Shown here piece by piece: positions 4,443 through 6,906 of a DNA stretch of 6,906 nt (position 1 is the stretch's first letter; every line of letters begins with the position of its first letter). The notes under the pieces were generated by a model that saw only the letters and a list, made by a program, of their open reading frames with translations, had not been told where the DNA came from and did not search any database. Made by a program: the position numbers and the translations under genes. The stretch lies in the NCBI GenBank assembly GCA_009928745.1, contig SACC01000063.1, positions 1 through 6,906 on the forward strand, written 5' to 3'. This DNA is from Clostridia bacterium (GTDB lineage Bacteria > Bacillota > Clostridia > Christensenellales > CAG-1252).

Positions 4443-6227
4443 ATGGCAAGAAAGAATGTATGTCCTATAGGCGGTCAAGCTGTGCTTGAAGGCGTAATGA
4501 TGCGGGGAAGAACAAGCTATGCAACCGCAGTGCGCACCCCTGAAGGCAAAATAGTAATAGAAAGCGAGAGGATTTCCCCGCCCAAGAAGTGGAGCAAAAT
4601 ACCGATAATTCGGGGAGTGCTTAACTTCCTTTCAATGATGTATCTCGGCATGAAGATATTAATGCGTTCGGCAGAGGTATTCGGAGAGCAGCTAGAAGAA
4701 GAGGCGCCGGGCAAGTTCGAAAAATGGCTGGCGAAAACATTGCATATCGATATTATGACAATCGCTATATGGATAGCTCTTCCTTTAGGGCTTGCTTTAT
4801 CAATAGGTTTGTTTTTTGTTTTGCCCCAGTTGATAGTATCAGGACTTGAGTTATTAGGCGTAAAACTTCACCCTATTGTATTTAATTTGATTGAGGGAGT
4901 GGTAAGAATAGCAATATTTATGCTGTATCTTTTGCTTGTCCGACTGATGAAAGAGATAAAGCGCGTCTTTATGTATCACGGTGCCGAGCACAAAACTATC
5001 AGCTGTTACGAAAAAGGATTGGAGCTGACCCCAGAGAATGCCAAAACTATGAGCACCAAGCACGACAGATGCGGTACTAATTTTATCGTTATCGTTATGC
5101 TTGTCTCGGTTATCATTTTTTCGCTGACAGGATGGACCGCTAACCCCAATCTGCCCAAAGCCGTCAATGTGCTTATCAGAGTGGGGATAAGGCTGACGCT
5201 GTTGCCGCTTGTCGCCGGTTTGGCATACGAACTATTAAAATTTCTTGCAAAGTATGATAACTGGTTCGTCAAAATTTTTAAAGCGCCCGGTTTGCTTGTG
5301 CAAAAGCTCACCACAGTGGAGCCTACTGACGATATGCTCGAAGTTGCTATCGCGGCTTTTAAGGCGGTTGAGCTGCTTGACAGTAATGCTGACGCTCCGA
5401 CTTCCACCTTTGAGATAAAGAAAGACTATACAAGACTAAGGACGGAAGTTGAATCATATCTTGCGGGGGTCGAAGAGACAGTAGCAAAGACTGATTGGAT
5501 ATTGTCAGAGATAACAGGGGTACAACGTTCAGAACTCGCGCAACAAAAATTCGTGAACGAACAACAATATAAAAAAGCCATAGAGTATTCAAAAAAGGTT
5601 GCCGGCGGTACGCCTTTGCAATATGTTTTGGGCAATACTTCTTTCTATGGCAATACAATAAAAGTAGACAGCCGCGTGCTGATACCAAGACAGGAGACGG
5701 AGTTACTTGTTAGCGAGGCGCTAAAGTATATCAAAGAGGATTCGAAGGTACTTGATATTTGCACTGGAAGCGGCGCGATTGCGATTGCAATAGCCAAGGG
5801 AAAAGGTATTAAGGTGACAGCGTCAGATATCAGCGCGGAAGCGTTAGAAGTCGCGGCTGAGAATGCGACGGCAAACGGCGTGGATATAATTTTTATCAGA
5901 AGTGATATGTTCGCAAGCATTGAGGAGAAGTTCGACATTATAATATGCAATCCTCCATATATTTCAAGGTCAGAGATGGAAGTGTTACCCGAAGATGTTA
6001 AAAAAGAGCCGAGATTAGCTCTGTTCGGCGGCAATAGCGGGTTGGATTATTATAGGATACTTGCCGATAATATCAAGAAGCATCTTAACGGCGGCGGCGT
6101 GTTGCTTATGGAGATAGGCAGCAAACAAAGCGTAGATGTAAAACAATTATTCGCAGAATATAAAACAGAAACATATAAAGATTATAGCGGATTGGACCGT
6201 ATAGTCAAAGTTGTCAACAGGGAGTAA
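4443..6227 (+). CDS. prmC: Fusion: DUF1385 membrane protein + PrmC release-factor glutamine methyltransferase
   Basis: 594 residues in one uninterrupted frame. Residues 1 to about 314 are a complete DUF1385 domain: GGQAVLEGVMMRG at 10-22, membrane segments near 105-135, 148-168, 213-232 and 244-268, the conserved YHGAEHK at 178-184 and DRCGT at 208-212, and the typical end TDDMLEVAIAA. After a short linker, about 328-594 is a full PrmC: an N-terminal helical domain with TPLQYVLG at 390-397, IPRQETE at 414-420, the SAM-binding DICTGSGAIAIA at 438-449, an acidic residue at 462, the catalytic NPPY at 503-506 and GGNSGLDYYR at 529-538. PrmC uses S-adenosylmethionine to methylate the glutamine of the GGQ motif in release factors, which speeds peptide release. 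The role of DUF1385 is not established. These are usually separate neighbouring genes; here the methyltransferase would be anchored to the membrane. No strong promoter is visible after the rpmE terminator. The stop is 1 nt before prfA. Confidence 0.93.
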   Translation: MARKNVCPIGGQAVLEGVMMRGRTSYATAVRTPEGKIVIESERISPPKKWSKIPIIRGVLNFLSMMYLGMKILMRSAEVFGEQLEEEAPGKFEKWLAKTLHIDIMTIAIWIALPLGLALSIGLFFVLPQLIVSGLELLGVKLHPIVFNLIEGVVRIAIFMLYLLLVRLMKEIKRVFMYHGAEHKTISCYEKGLELTPENAKTMSTKHDRCGTNFIVIVMLVSVIIFSLTGWTANPNLPKAVNVLIRVGIRLTLLPLVAGLAYELLKFLAKYDNWFVKIFKAPGLLVQKLTTVEPTDDMLEVAIAAFKAVELLDSNADAPTSTFEIKKDYTRLRTEVESYLAGVEETVAKTDWILSEITGVQRSELAQQKFVNEQQYKKAIEYSKKVAGGTPLQYVLGNTSFYGNTIKVDSRVLIPRQETELLVSEALKYIKEDSKVLDICTGSGAIAIAIAKGKGIKVTASDISAEALEVAAENATANGVDIIFIRSDMFASIEEKFDIIICNPPYISRSEMEVLPEDVKKEPRLALFGGNSGLDYYRILADNIKKHLNGGGVLLMEIGSKQSVDVKQLFAEYKTETYKDYSGLDRIVKVVNRE

Positions 6228-6228
6228 T

Positions 6229-6906
6229 ATGTTAGATAAACTTGCCCAATTAAAAAAGAAATTCCTTGAGCTTACCGCGCTTATTGCCGACAGTGAGATT
6301 CTTTCCGACCAGACAAAATGGCAAAAGGCGGTCAAAGAGCATTCGGCGCTTGCAGATACAATGGAACTCTACGAAAAATATCTAAAATGTCAGAAGGATT
6401 TGAACGAGTGCAAGCAGTTGCTGGCTGAGGAAAAAGACGCTGAATTTTACGCGCTTGCCGAAGAAGAGCTAAAGGAATTGAAGGAAAAATCCGAACAGCT
6501 GTTTAATGAATTAAAGGTAGCGCTATTACCTAAAGACCCCAAAGACGACAGCAATGTTGTTATGGAGATAAGAGCCGGAGCAGGCGGCGATGAAGCGGGC
6601 TTGTTCGGTACGGTGCTATTGCGTATGTATATGCGCTTTGCCGAAAGAATGAGATGGAAAACTGAGGAAATAGATATGAACTTCAACGACCTCGGCGGCG
6701 TTAAGGAAGTAGTCTTTTTAATACGCGGCAAGGGAGCGTATTCAAAATTAAAATACGAGAGCGGCGCTCACAGAGTGCAAAGAGTGCCGACCACCGAATC
6801 ACAGGGTAGAATTCATACCTCAACTGCAACTGTTGCGGTGCTTCCGGAGGTAGAAGACGTAGATGTTGAGATTAATCAAAGCGATCTGAAAGTAGACACA
6901 TATAGA
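6229..6906 (+). CDS. prfA: Peptide chain release factor 1, 3' end cut off by window edge
   Basis: 226 codons are present of about 355-360 expected. RF1 reads UAA and UAG in the ribosomal A site and triggers peptide release. Visible parts are the N-terminal helical domain (1 to about 105), the RAGAGGDEA motif at 115-123, KYESGAHRVQRVP at 175-187 and the codon-recognition tripeptide PTT (PxT class) at 187-189 followed by ESQGRIHTS. PxT, not the SPF of RF2, identifies RF1. The window ends at DTYR, a few residues before the GGQ loop that PrmC methylates, so that motif cannot be checked. The ATG is 1 nt after the DUF1385-PrmC stop, and its ribosome binding site (GGGAG, 6220-6224) lies inside the end of that gene, indicating translational coupling. 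Confidence 0.97.
   Translation, partial: MLDKLAQLKKKFLELTALIADSEILSDQTKWQKAVKEHSALADTMELYEKYLKCQKDLNECKQLLAEEKDAEFYALAEEELKELKEKSEQLFNELKVALLPKDPKDDSNVVMEIRAGAGGDEAGLFGTVLLRMYMRFAERMRWKTEEIDMNFNDLGGVKEVVFLIRGKGAYSKLKYESGAHRVQRVPTTESQGRIHTSTATVAVLPEVEDVDVEINQSDLKVDTYR

Overview
The window looks like a chromosomal segment from a low-GC, Gram-positive (Firmicutes, probably clostridial) bacterium. The grounds are the strong AGGAGG/GAGGTG-type ribosome binding sites, near-consensus sigma-A promoters, the gene order rpmE - DUF1385 - prmC - prfA that is familiar from Clostridia, and a collagen-like protein with a BclB-type C-terminal domain of the kind known from Bacillus/Clostridium exosporium proteins. 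Nothing in the sequence identifies the species; an uncultured gut-type clostridium would fit, but that is inference.

Layout. Bases 1-1269 (minus strand) hold most of a YfcC-family membrane transporter that runs off the left edge and starts at a GTG codon. A 340-bp divergent intergenic region follows (1270-1609), with promoter candidates on both strands and several small inverted and direct repeats. Next is a two-gene plus-strand unit. It starts with a 58-residue protein that is 38% cysteine (1610-1786). It continues with a 316-residue collagen-like protein (1822-2772) with a Cys-rich head, 35 uninterrupted Gly-X-Y triplets containing 13 cysteines, and a BclB-like C-terminal domain also full of cysteines. 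Both genes have the same 11-base block carrying the Shine-Dalgarno sequence. The unit ends in a terminator hairpin next to a perfect 38-bp palindrome. A medium-chain dehydrogenase/reductase-like gene converges on it from the other strand (2940-3923); it lacks the catalytic zinc ligands and has a degenerate nucleotide-binding glycine motif.

From about 4050 the content is housekeeping. There is a near-consensus promoter, rpmE (ribosomal protein L31 with its zinc cysteines) and an intrinsic terminator. Then comes one long ORF that fuses a DUF1385 membrane domain to the release-factor methyltransferase PrmC, followed one base later by prfA (release factor 1), which is cut off just before its GGQ motif. 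PrmC methylates the GGQ glutamine of RF1, so enzyme and substrate are adjacent and probably translationally coupled; here the enzyme appears to be membrane-tethered.

The most interesting system is the cysteine-rich mini-protein plus cysteine-studded collagen/BclB-like protein. It reads as a two-component, disulfide- or metal-crosslinked surface (possibly spore-surface) scaffold. The domain content and cysteine counts are direct observations; the cross-linking and spore roles are inference.
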